NCBI GenBank assembly: GCA_948099385.1
Contig: CANUEZ040000024.1
Coordinates: forward strand, 19,666,001 to 19,730,000
Source of the DNA: Fasciola hepatica
Taxonomy: Eukaryota; Platyhelminthes; Trematoda; Plagiorchiida; Fasciolidae
Direction of reading: 5' to 3'
DNA length: 64,000 nucleotides
This document shows, one piece after another, positions 32,137 through 41,990 of this stretch (position 1 is its first letter; every line of letters starts with the position of its first letter). Made by a program: the position numbers and the translations under genes. Under the pieces are notes generated by a model that was not told the origin of the DNA, did not search any database, and worked only from the letters and a program-made list of their open reading frames with translations.

Positions 32137-34392
32137 ATCATCATCATCATCATCGTACAGCGTTAAACAGTAGGGCAAGCCCCACTGACCACTGCCTTTC
32201 TCACCATGTTGCACGTTGAATTAAAAAGTATGAATATACAATATGGATAGGGAGTGGACCTACATGGGTGGGAAAAGGAAAGAATGCCCTAGTAGCCAAC
32301 ACACGGAATACACAGTCTAACTGCACAAACGTACACCGATCAAACATTCTGATTCGATAGAAAGTGACAACACGATCTCCACTGTTCGCGGTTCGCAGCC
32401 ATATCCTTCAGTGTCTCCAGCCAACTGGTAGACAGATCTTTTGGACCCCAACCACGAAGACGTGAAGCACCTACTTTTTCTAAGTCTACTGTACATTTTC
32501 TCATTCCTCGCTGCCACGTCGTCTGTTGACCTCCACGTGGTCTCTTCCACTCCCTGGGAGGGGCGGAGAATAGGACACGGTACGGTAGACGTGTGTTTGC
32601 CATACGTAACACGTGTCCCAACCAACGAAGTCTACTAAGTTGGATACGCTGTGACAAAACGTTCTCTGAATTAGTACCCAATACTCGCTTTCTTACCTCA
32701 TCGTTGCTTACTCGGCTATTCCACCCAATCCTAGCGATACTACGTAAACATCGATGGTCGAAAACCTCAAGACGACAAATATCTTCAGCACGCAGACTCC
32801 AAGTTTCGCAACCATACAACAAAACTGAACGCACCGCGGCACAGTATACACGACCTTTCAACTTCAGTGAAATATCGGATCGGCGCCACAAGTGCTTCAG
32901 TCCAGTGTACGCCGCTCGAGCTTTGGATATCCGGGTACTCACCTCTACTACTGTGCTCCCATCCGTCGTCACGCAGCTACCGAGGTAGGTGAAGTGATCG
33001 ACAACTGACAGCACCTCCCCATCGAGCATCAATCTCGGAATCGTTGACGTCCAGTCTTGTAACATCACCTTGCACTTTGAAGGTGCAAAGCGCATGCCGA
33101 ATGGAGCTGCAGCTCTTGCGAGATTATCTAGTGCACGCTGAGCATGTTCCGTGCGTTCGAACAAGCAGACAACGTCGTCTGCGGGTAAAGCACAACGCCC
33201 ACCTAAACAGGCTTCTGGCACACTAAGTTTGCCAACTTGTGCATTGAAGTCACCAGCTAGCACTACAATGTCGGAACCTTTACTGCTGCGAAAGAGAGTG
33301 ACGAGGGCATCATAGAACTCGTCTTTCTGCAAGTCTGAGCTGCAGTCCGTTGGGGCGTACGCCGAGATCACGAACAAATTGCGTTTAACACAACTATCCT
33401 TTCGAACGCCGACTGACCCTTGGAGTCTCACAGCACATAAACGACTGTTAACAGGGATCCAGTCTAAAAGGGCAGCCTCAGCCTTGTCAGTCAAGACAAT
33501 TCCTACACCACGTTGACCCACAGCTCTAGCTAATTCGTCTCCTGAGGTGCGCAGAATATACCTCGATGAGATACCAGGAGCAGTTGGTTGAATTACATTG
33601 CTCGAATCCTGGATACGCGTTTCGCTCAAGCAGCAAACATCAATCTTTAGAGAGTTCATTGTGAGGGCTAGGCACGCCTGCTGACTGGCCTGCATGAGTG
33701 TACGCACGTTGAAGGAGCCGAGATTCAGAGGCTGACGGGGCTTGAGGAAATGTGAGTTACCAGACAGAGGATTATTCCCGACACTATTTGACAGTGAATC
33801 GTTGCGAGTATCGACCGTGTTATCAATGGGAGCATTATGGGTGGATAGATGGGGCAAAGAGGGATGGTTAGGGACAGAAAACAAAGGTTGAATAAAAGAG
33901 AGGGAACTCTGAGCAGTAGCCCACTTATCACTACCCACCCCGCTCGATGCAATGGGCAGCGCGGTTCTGATTAGCCTGCGCGACGACCGATGCAGTATGG
34001 AATTCTTTGTATTCGTGCAGTTCATGGAAGATGTTGGACGGGTACTGCTGGGGTGTCCAGCCACAAAGCAGGAGAACGATTAGGGTCCTCATCCAAAGCC
34101 TTTAGTTCTGACAGGAACCTATCCGCAAAGCAGCGGGATGGCTTAGTGGAAGCCCATTTGCTTGGATCAATTATTCTTCCACTGGTTTTTCCGACTGAGT
34201 TGCCAGCTCAAATCAACCCCCAACCTGGAGGACCAGGAGACTGGACTTTGTCTGACCTCTACCCATTGACCTGTCAGGTATGATTGCATCTCCGGCTTAA
34301 GGAAGCCATCCTGTATAGCTCTTTGGGTCATAGAGGCGCGCAAGCCATCACACCACGTCAAGGTGCAGTCTCGTGGTGATGGAGTCTCGTGG
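32137..34392 (-). mobile_element. RTE-B LINE copy 1, internally deleted
   Basis: It is a minus-strand element inside the SINE, flanked by the 8-bp TSD TGTGGTTC. Its 3' end (left) is an (ATC)n tract, read as (GAT)n on the coding strand, preceded by the conserved hairpin at 32168-32187. Its 5' end (right, 34345-34392) matches the 5' end of the copy at 45442-48282. Compared with the copy at 35.6-39.1 kb, about 1.6 kb is missing between the endonuclease and the YADD region, giving 2.26 kb instead of an estimated 3.85 kb. Confidence 0.85.
32340..34064 (-). CDS. RTE-B deletion ORF: endonuclease fused to reverse transcriptase thumb
   Basis: An unbroken frame of 574 codons. It starts as an RTE endonuclease ([64 protein letters not shown]) and then jumps at CALPA straight into [20 protein letters not shown], the end of the reverse transcriptase palm. 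It keeps the C-terminus ([55 protein letters not shown]). The joint is in frame; the two sides share the 3-bp microhomology CGC. Most of the reverse transcriptase and the distal endonuclease (His block) are lost, so it cannot retrotranspose itself. Whether it is translated is unknown; the long open frame may just reflect youth. Confidence 0.75.
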   Translation of the reverse strand: MAGHPSSTRPTSSMNCTNTKNSILHRSSRRLIRTALPIASSGVGSDKWATAQSSLSFIQPLFSVPNHPSLPHLSTHNAPIDNTVDTRNDSLSNSVGNNPLSGNSHFLKPRQPLNLGSFNVRTLMQASQQACLALTMNSLKIDVCCLSETRIQDSSNVIQPTAPGISSRYILRTSGDELARAVGQRGVGIVLTDKAEAALLDWIPVNSRLCAVRLQGSVGVRKDSCVKRNLFVISAYAPTDCSSDLQKDEFYDALVTLFRSSKGSDIVVLAGDFNAQVGKLSVPEACLGGRCALPADDVVCLFERTEHAQRALDNLARAAAPFGMRFAPSKCKVMLQDWTSTIPRLMLDGEVLSVVDHFTYLGSCVTTDGSTVVEVSTRISKARAAYTGLKHLWRRSDISLKLKGRVYCAAVRSVLLYGCETWSLRAEDICRLEVFDHRCLRSIARIGWNSRVSNDEVRKRVLGTNSENVLSQRIQLSRLRWLGHVLRMANTRLPYRVLFSAPPREWKRPRGGQQTTWQRGMRKCTVDLEKVGASRLRGWGPKDLSTSWLETLKDMAANREQWRSCCHFLSNQNV

Positions 34393-34519
34393 TGTGGTTC
34401 TTCGCCACTCCAAGTCTCAGGATCTGGTTGCTGATTATCCCTAATAGTACAATGGGCCTTCGTGGCTATGAGATGAATGCCCCTTCCAATGCAGTCATGC
34501 GTAAGCGTGTAATAAAAAA
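34393..34519 (+). mobile_element. SINE, right fragment with A-rich tail
   Basis: It resumes with TGTGGTTCTTCGCCACTCCA and ends GTGTAATAAAAAAAG, collinear with the second half of the SINE at 46940-47213. TGTGGTTC is present on both sides of the RTE element (32129-32136 and 34393-34400), which marks the insertion point. Confidence 0.8.
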
Positions 34520-35370
34520 AGATTAGGAATCATTATTCGTCTGTGAAGGCAATCAAACAGCAGGTTTGAGGAGAGGCTGGCAGCTGACTCTGTTAAAGCA
34601 CGCAAACGGCTGTTTGCGTATCTCAAACGTCGTACGAGAGTGACGCCCGGAATACCAGCCTTGCTCCGGTCTGAGATCATCGCAGACTCTGACGAGACTA
34701 AGGCTGACGTCTTGGCATGGCATTTTGCGTCCGTGTATACAACGAAGGACCCCACATCAACCCTTTCGCCTGGTTCGCCAGTTTCGGAACCCGTCGTTGT
34801 GCCCTGTTATTCTTACGTGGACGAAAATATGGCACAACTACGATCTCTCAAGTCTCATCAATCAGCCGGCCCTGATGGAATTTACCCTCTGGTGTTGAGT
34901 GAACTCGCCGACATCTTTGTCTCACCAATCACCAGGTTGTTGAACACCTCGTTGACAGCAGGGGAACGGCCGAATGATTGGGGAGACGCTATTATTGTTT
35001 CGCTGTTCAAAGGTGGTGCCAAAACTGCGGCTGTTAATTACCGTTCTGTAAGTCTAACTTGTGTCGTCTGCAAGACCATGGAACGTCTCATAGCCAAGCA
35101 GGTGCAGGAACACATGGAAAACCATCACCTGTTCAGTTCCCAACAGCATGGCTTCCGGAAATCCTGATCCTGCTTGTCGAATCCTCTACATGCTCGTGAG
35201 CGCTGGGCTGAAGCGAAGGCTGAAAGATATTCCACGGACGTCATCTTCGTTAATTTCAGCAAAGCCTTTGATAAAGTTCCACAAAACCATCTCTTCCGGG
35301 ACCTCAGACCACTGGGAAAAGCTGTTCTGTTGGTAAGATGGATCAAAGATTTCCTAAGAGGACGATATTA
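34520..35370 (+). pseudogene. CR1 copy, piece 3: linker and first half of reverse transcriptase
   Basis: It resumes after the SINE tail with IRNHYSSVKAIKQQV, then after one frameshift 'ARKRLFAYLKRRTRVTPGIP', 'SHQSAGPDGIYPLVLSELAD', 'NDWGDAIIVSLFKGGAKTAA', 'YRSVSLTCVVCKTMERLIAK', 'QQHGFRKS' and a stop at 35165. A further frame gives 'DVIFVNFSKAFDKVPQNHLF' (first catalytic Asp changed to Asn) and 'RWIKDFLRGRY', where the next insertion begins. Confidence 0.85.
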
Positions 35371-35583
35371 AACCACACCACAAAAACACAGACCAAGACA
35401 CGAACACATTGTGACTAACACTCATTTAGTCTAAGCTATCATCCCAGTTTCATTCGGTTGTAAAATCAGTCTTCAAAAAGGTTACCCATGGTGAGCGAAA
35501 CGTCGACAACCTAACAACGAGATGGACTACGCTGTGTTGTTAAACAATAAAATTTCACCATCTTAGCAACCATCTCTAGGTGG
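35371..35583. other. Unclassified inserted fragment before the RTE-B copy
   Basis: It lies between CR1 piece 3 and the 5'-truncated RTE element and belongs to neither. It contains GTGAGCGAAACGTCGACAAC and, further on, AATAAAATTTCACC. Strings of that kind are found near the ends of Penelope-like elements in other animals, but the core of a hammerhead (CTGATGA) is absent. It may be such a terminal fragment, or filler gained during the same insertion. Confidence 0.3.
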
Positions 35584-35699
35584 TACTGCACGAATACAAA
35601 GAATTCCATACTGCATCGGTCGTCGCGCAGGATAATCAGAACCGCGCTGCCCATTGCATCGAGCGGGGTGAGTTGTGATAAGTGGGCTACTGCTCAGAT

Positions 35700-38600
35700 T
35701 TCCCTCTCTTTTATTCAACCTTTGTCTTCTGTCCCCAACCACGTCTCTTTGCCCCATCTATCCACCCATAATGCTCCCATTGATAACACGGTCGATACTC
35801 GCAACGATTCACTGTCAAATAGTGTCGGGAATAATCCTCTGTCTGGTAACTCACATTTCCTCAAGCCCCGTCAGCCTCTGAATCTCGGCTCCTTTAACGT
35901 GCATACTCTCATGCAGGCCGGTCAGCAGGCGTGCCTAGCCCTCACAATGAACTCTCTAAAGATTGATGTTTGCTGCTTGAGCGAAACGCGTATCCAGGAT
36001 TCGAGCAATGTAATTCAACCAACTGCTCCTGGTATCTCATCGAGGTATATTCTGCGCACCTCAGGAGACGAATTAGCTAGAGCTGTGGGTCAACGTGGTG
36101 TAGGAATTGTCTTGACTGACAAGGCTGAGGCTGCCCTTTTAGACTGGATCCCTGTTAACAGTCGTTTATGTGCTGTGAGACTCCAAGGGTCAGTCGGCGT
36201 TCGAAAGGATAGTTGTGTTAAACGCAATTTGTTCGTGATCTCGGCGTACGCCCCAACGGACTGCAGCTCAGACTTGCAGAAAGACGAGTTCTATGATGCC
36301 CTCGTCACTCTCTTTCGCAGCAGTAAAGGTTCCGACATTGTAGTGCTAGCTGGTGACTTCAATGCACAAGTTGGCAAACTTAGTGTGTCAGAAGCCTGTT
36401 TAGGTGGGTGCTGTGCTTTACCCGCTGAGCGTACAGATAACGGGGATAGGCTTCTCCAATTTTGTGCAGACAATCGATTGTTCTTGTCTAGGACAAATTT
36501 CCGACACAGCTCGCGTCGCACAGCGACATGGCGCTCTAACTCTACAGGTACTTTGAGTCAAATTGATCATATTGCCGTAAGCTACCGGTGGCGCAGTTCT
36601 GTTCAGAACTGTAGATCTTGCTGGTCCACGTATGTAGCGTCGGACCATGCATTCGTTTTAATGCGATTATCTCTCCAGCTCCATGGTTATCGTTGCAAAC
36701 CGCAAACCGGATTAGCCGTGCAACGTTTGTGTGATCCAGACGTTTGCACCCGTTATGAGCAGAAGTTAGAACATGAGCTAGGATCCACGGAGAACAGTAA
36801 TGTAGATGAGCATTGGGCTCATATCAAACAAGCGATGCACGTGGCAGCAGGTTTTGCCTGTGATCCTAGATCCGTTGTCCATCAGAGACACTGGATCTCG
36901 CAAGAGTCTCTGAGTATAATGGAGCAAAAGCGTCAGCTCTCGAACTGTAAGGAAATGAATAAGATGCGGAGAAAGCTGCAAAGACAAGTTACGAAAAGCC
37001 TTAAGAATGATCGCGAAAATTGGTGGGTCAATGTAGCCGAAGAAATGGAAGTGGCAGCTGCTTCAGGTAACAGTCAAAGACTGTTCAAACTTATTCGTGC
37101 CACCGGTGGACGGCGAACACAGGTCAGTGAAACGATTTGCGATAGAAATGGAGAACCCATCCATGGCAAACAGTAAAGGCTTGACCGTTGGGCCGAGTAC
37201 TTCAAGGAACAGTTTAGCTGGCTGCACGCTAGTGTAGTTACTCCCGTGTCAACAACTGCGACTCCTTGGGTGGTATCACTTGAGTCCCCATCAGAAGTAG
37301 AAATAGAGTCATATATTCGATTACTAAGGCGGGGGAAAGCGGCAGGTCCCGACGAACTTCCCCCAGTTCTTTTCAAACTGGGTGGTGAGGCGTTGATAAA
37401 ATCACTTACCGCCTTGCTCCGTGACATTTGGAAGGAGGAGCGTATTCCGTTAATATGGAGCGAGTCATTGATTGTTCCCATCTTCAAGAAGGGAATACGC
37501 AATGACTGCAGTAATCATCGTGGGATTAGTTTAATTCCGATAGTCACCAAAGTATTAGCTTCGATTTTGCTGCATCGTCTTGCACCGGCTCGCGAGAGGA
37601 ATGTCCGCGAACAGCAGGCAGGATTCCGCCCAGGTCGAGGATGCATCGACCAGATATTTACTCTTCGCCGGCTACTTGGAACGCGTCACACGCACTGCCG
37701 ACCGACAATAATGGTTTTCTTAGACCTGAAAGGCGCCTTCTATTCAGTTGATCGAACATCGCTTTTCAGTATTCTTCATCGAAAAGGTATGCCCCAGAAG
37801 TTCGTGAACCTACCGAGATCATAGTATTCTCATCCTTCTGGCCGCGTTAGGGTTTACGGTGAACTATCCGGTCGGTTCGAAACGACCAGTGGTGTTCGGC
37901 AGGGATGCCCTTTGTCTCCATTCCTGTTCAACTTCGTCATGGACGAAATAATAGAGAGTGCGCAGCAAAATCTTCAGGATGTAGGTGTCGAACTAGGAAA
38001 TAGTGAAAACCTATGTGACCTAGATTACGCAGACGACGTTGTCTGCTTGTTCGAACGCACGGAACATGCTCAGCGTGCACTAGATAATCTCGCAAGAGCT
38101 GTAGCTCCATTCGGTATGCGCTTTGCACCTTCAAAGTGCAAGGTGATGTTACAAGACGGGACGTCAATAATTCCGAGCTTGATGCTTGATGGGGAGGTGC
38201 TGTCAGTTGTCGACCACTTCACCTACCTCGGCAGCTGTGTGACGACGAATGGCAGCACAGTAGTAGAGGTGAACACGTGTATATCCAATGCTCGAGCGGC
38301 GTACGCTGGACTGAAGCACTTGTGGCGTCGACCTGATATTTCACTGAAGTTGGAAGGTCGTTTTTACTTCGCTGCGGTGCGTTTAGTTTTGTTGTATAGT
38401 GGCGAGAATTGGAGTCTGCGTGCTGAAGATATTCGTCGTCCCGAGGTTTTCGACCATCGATGTTTACGTAGTATCGCTAGGATTGGGTGGAATAGCCGAG
38501 TAAGCAACGATGAGGTAAGAAAGCGAGTATTGGGTACTAATTCAGCGAACGTTTTGTCACAGCGTATCCAACTTAGTAGACTTCGTTGGTTGGGACACTT

Positions 38601-38866
38601 GTTACGTATGGCAAACACACGTCTACCATGCCGTGTCCTATTCTCCGTTCCTCTTCAGGAGTGAAAGAGACCACGTGGAGGTCAACAGATGACGTGGCAG
38701 CGAGGAATGAGAAAATGTACAGTAGACTTAGGAAAAGTAGGTGCTTCACGTCTTCGTGGTTGGGGTCCAAAAGATCTGTCTACCAGTTGGCTGGAGACAC
38801 TGAAGGATATGGCTGCGAACCGCGAACAGTGGCGATCGTGTTGTCACTTTCTGTCGAATCAGAATG
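35700..38866 (+). pseudogene. RTE-B endonuclease-reverse transcriptase with two stops and a frameshift
   Basis: The endonuclease has CCLSETRIQD, VISAYAPTDCSSDLQKDEFY, LAGDFNAQVGKL, SRTNFRHSSRRTATW, SQIDHIAVSYRWRSS and ASDHAFVLMRL. A TAA stop at 37174-37176 interrupts GKQ/RLDRWAEYF. Reverse transcriptase: 'RGKAAGPDELPPVLFKLGG', 'LIVPIFKKGIRNDCSNHRGI', 'QQAGFRPGRGCIDQIFTLRR', 'VFLDLKGAFYSVDRTSLF' (first Asp kept), a TAG at about 37822, then 'SGVRQGCPLSPFLFNFVMDE' and '[13 protein letters not shown]' (YADD intact). The C-terminus after a frameshift near 38660 ends [20 protein letters not shown]. It is close to 85-95% identical by eye to the other RTE-B copies. Confidence 0.88.
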
Positions 38867-39023
38867 ACTGATCGATGTGCGTTTGTACAGTTAGACTGTG
38901 TATTCCGTGTGTTGGCTACTAGAGCATTCTTTCCTTTTCCCTCCCGTGCAGGTCTACTCCTTGCCCATCTTGTATATTCATTCTTTCTATTTCCACGTGC
39001 AACATGGTGAGAAAGGCGGTGAT

Positions 39024-39043
39024 CAGTGGGGCTTGCCCCACTG
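39024..39043 (+). other. Conserved 3' UTR hairpin of the RTE-B family
   Basis: The 20-bp inverted repeat CAGTGGGGCTTGCCCCACTG lies about 20 bp before the GAT-rich tail. Counterparts are at 32168-32187 and 45476-45495 (minus-strand elements), with one or two changes in the stem. Structured 3' UTRs are often what RTE and related reverse transcriptases recognise; that role here is an inference. Confidence 0.6.
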
Positions 39044-39066
39044 TTTAACGCTGTACGATGATGATG

Positions 39067-40018
39067 ACTCAGCGACCAGTGGTGTTCCCCAGGAGTCAGT
39101 TTTTGGACCGTTACTGTTTCTCATTTACGTAAACGATTTTCCCACAGTCTTCTCATCTTCTTTTCCGTTGTACGCAGGTGATGTCAAACTATGGCGCGCA
39201 CTTCGTTCGGATGCAGATAGCCAAATTCTACGGGAAAATTGAGTGCGCTTTCGCGCTGATCCTCTGCATGCATGGTGCTACTAAATTATTCGTAGTATAT
39301 TCACATGCCAGTGAGTTACCACCTGTCTAGAAACCTGCTCCGGACAACAGATTGCAAGCGCGATTTAGGAGATTTGGAGTCTTCCACGCTGACAATGTGC
39401 CTCCGCTTGGATTATCCTTGGTCCAATTCGTCGATCGTTCGGTAGACTACCTTACGACGCCTTCCGTACGCTATATACTCCACATGTACGTCCTAGACTC
39501 GATAATAGCGGCGCGGCTGTTTATCCACACACAACTGCAGAATCAACCAAGTTAGAAGGAGTGTAGAGGTCTGCCACCCGTCTGTTCTGTGGACTACGCG
39601 GAGTCAACTATAACGAACGACTTGAAGCAACTGGTTTGTTCCCAGAAGCCTGACGGCGGGTGCGTGGTAATCTCATCTGCATCCGTCGTATCATTCGGGG
39701 TGATCTGGGGCCAGAGTTGCAAGCGGATTTCCCACTCCGTGGACCATGTCGTATGCGCGGGCACTCAATGACACTGGTGAAGATGCATTCTACTGGTTTG
39801 TCGTTAGTCTACCGCTTGTCTCGGAGAGCCACAAACCTTTGGAATTCTTTACCTGCTGATGTGATGGAAGAGGTAAACGATGAAGCATTCAAAAGGAGAC
39901 TTGACCAATCTTTGTTGGGGCTATGACATTCTACTCGGTCTTGTGTTTATGCCAAGTAGTGGATTGTGACGAGACTTATACGGGGTGACTTTCGCTGTCT
40001 CTAATATGAAGAATGAAG
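39067..40018 (+). pseudogene. CR1 copy, piece 4: second half of reverse transcriptase to 3' end
   Basis: It starts 'SATSGVPQESVFGPLLFLIY', then 'FPLYAGDVKLWRALR' (YADD changed to YAGD). A stop at 39241 and frame changes follow, then thumb-region traces and the C-terminus 'RGNLICIRRIIRGDLGPELQ', 'STGLSLVYRLSRRATNLWNS', 'LPADVMEEVNDEAFKRRLDQ' ending near 39926. The 3' UTR aligns with that of the 12.4-kb copy and ends with an ATGAAGAATGAAG tract. Confidence 0.8.
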
Positions 40019-40290
40019 GGATGACGGAGAACCATGACAGCCAAGCAACACAGTCCACTCCGGAAAAGTGGTTGGCAGTGCTTGCGCATCAGTTTATGCG
40101 TAGAGGTTGTACCAAGGAAATGTAACGTGTGGGTTGACCAATGAATTGAAGGGCACTTACTAGCATTTGTTCAACACAAAAGATTTTTTACCTAGTATTG
40201 AATAATTTTACAGTCGTGATTGTTAACCAAATCAACCACAGAGGGATTAGCGAAAAATCCATCAGTATGTAAGGACTGCTTTACCCAAAC
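40019..40290. other. No supportable gene
   Basis: Spacer between the end of the CR1 copy and the Gypsy gag-protease remnant. I see nothing in it. Confidence 0.3.
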
Positions 40291-41537
40291 TCAGGTAGGA
40301 ATTGTCCGAACTAGCATAAAAAGGCAGTGTCCCCTTGTGGTGCTGAATAGGACACTGGAAGCCACCTTTATTCTTTCCGGAGAAGAATATGTAATCCATT
40401 GGTTGGCACGTACCAAACTTTCCGCTTCATAGCTGGCTAAACTACCAGTGTCTATAAGAGCGCGGCAAAGAATACTGATGGGAAGGAAGATACTGTTTAC
40501 TTCAAGGTTAATCATAGATTTGGAAAGGCATTCCGGCGCAGCTGGAGTGACGACATAAGAGAGAGATAAACAGATTGCAGAAGAGATACTGTTCTGGTTA
40601 TTTATATACAAACAAACTTGGAAATGACCCTTTGTTCCGCAAGCCTTGCACATGGCATTTCGTACCGGGTATTTTAATTATCACAGAAAAAAGCATGTAG
40701 CGCGAACTACGGCAACAACGTTATCGTCTATGGCTTTAGACATGGCGTCTAGAGACGGAGTACTATGTGTAGCTGCATTTTGAGGTAGATTTAACGATCT
40801 TGATAAGATATCAACCGTTGTTCAGCCATTTCCAACGCTCTAGCTTGTGCAAATGTCTTTCGAAAACTCAGCGTTCCGTTTCCTAAGAAGTGTTGCTTGA
40901 TATAATTTGACAAGATTCCACCGAAAAACGCATGGCGGATGCTATTGTCGCGGTTTTCTTCGGCCGTGATTAGCTTGAAGTTCCAGTCTCTCGTTAACGA
41001 CTTCAATTTCTGTGCAGATAATCCAGTTTCAGTTTTTCAGTTTATACAGCCACTAACCTCGCACTTCTGTGCTCTGGTTTCGGTTGCTACCTTCCAGCAT
41101 CGTCCAGCGAAAGGCAGAAAAAATAAAAGCATAAAGTGAAAAAGACCCGAAAATCAAAGTAACGAGCGGAAATCACGAAGATAAAGAAAAAGTTTGAGTA
41201 CAACTGTGCCATTAACCGCGACACCTAGCAATATCCAGAGACTGGCCGCCTTCTTGCTTCGTTGTTGGAAGGACGTGGCGCACAAAAAACTTCATTCTTA
41301 GGATGGACATACAAGCTCATTAGTGTCTCGATGGCCTTTTCTTGTGTGTCACAATCCACGATATGCTCATACCATCGGAGAAATGTATGAAATTAATGAG
41401 TCCAGTTAGTCGGGATTCATAGGTTCAGCAGATTCAAGGAGGCTGCTGAACGTTCAGTATTGGTGGGCCCACTGCTTAGTAGCATCCGATGCACTTGGTT
41501 CAACGTCGAAACGTCCTAGGCGAAGAATTCGTTCCAT
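40291..41537 (-). pseudogene. Gypsy-type LTR retrotransposon gag and protease remnant
   Basis: The minus strand reads from an ATG at 41537: MERILRLGRFDVEPSASDAT, KQWAHQY (a gag start typical of flatworm Gypsy elements), then, across shifts, 'ITAEENRDNSIRHAFFGGIL', 'LRKTFAQARALEMAEQ'-like sequence (41006-40791). A zinc knuckle CKACGTKGHFQVC follows (about 40650), then a retropepsin-like ALIDTGSLASY (about 40450) and a nearby terminal 'VLFSTTRGHCLFMLVRTIP'. No reverse transcriptase follows to the left, so the element is truncated or interrupted by the neighbouring sequence. A second, distinct member lies at 49.1-51.5 kb. Confidence 0.65.
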
Positions 41538-41990
41538 GTGTAGAGGTTTTGTGACGAATAAATTGTGATAGGCGAGAACAACAACAACATTCGATGGTGA
41601 AAACAGAACAAGTGAGATCTACAACTCAGGCTTTACTCATCATACAATTCTTCTATAGAAGCGGAAAAGAGATTAAAAACAACATTAAAAAACAGTAGGC
41701 AATGACATATCAGCGCATGAAATTTGTTTCTAACGCTTGGGGAAGGCACACTATCGATCAATCGTCCCAGGATGCATTGGTCATGTTTTTCTCGAGATTC
41801 GTCGGCGAAGGTTACGGGCATATACGGGCATATACGGACGTCCTCATCTGCAATTCGATTTTCGACATGAAGTTCTTTCCTTTGTTCAGTTGGCAGTTTC
41901 GGGGTATCCAACAGCTGTCTCAAGCGTCAGAATGTCTCTAGAGAGACCTCATTCTCCAGTATTCTTAAGCAGCTGAAGATGGCAGAGGGA
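41538..41990. other. No supportable gene
   Basis: This lies between head-to-head Gypsy fragments and could include LTR or leader sequence. An AATAAA-type string is present near 41557, but I found no paired LTR. Confidence 0.3.

Larger units (their letters stand above)
35584..39066 (+). mobile_element. RTE-B LINE copy 2, slightly 5'-truncated, otherwise complete
   Basis: A 3.48-kb + strand copy in the reverse transcriptase part of the CR1 element. The 3' end carries the conserved hairpin at 39024-39043 and a (GAT)n-like tail. It lacks about 370 bp at the 5' end relative to the copies at 32.1 and 45.4 kb. It is the only member of this family here that keeps the whole reverse transcriptase. Confidence 0.85.
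26050..40018 (+). mobile_element. One CR1 LINE copy in four collinear pieces
   Basis: The pieces are 26050-27558, 31112-32080, 34520-35370 and 39067-40018. Placed end to end they total about 4.28 kb and follow the intact copy at 12.37-16.69 kb: leader, PHD ORF1, endonuclease, linker, reverse transcriptase, C-terminus and 3' UTR. The first junction restores a continuous ORF2 start. The second restores a run from YRQ to IRNHYSSVKAIKQ that aligns with YRRIRNQCTEQKRIK in the intact copy. The third lacks about 40 bp. The intervening blocks are an RTE element, a SINE holding an RTE element, and a fragment plus an RTE element. Segments are listed separately below. Confidence 0.8.

Noticed and set aside
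41500..41520. GTCGAAACGTCC motif as part of a hammerhead ribozyme or Penelope end
   Set aside because: The complement is coding sequence of the Gypsy gag start (LGRFDVEP), and the CTGATGA core is missing.
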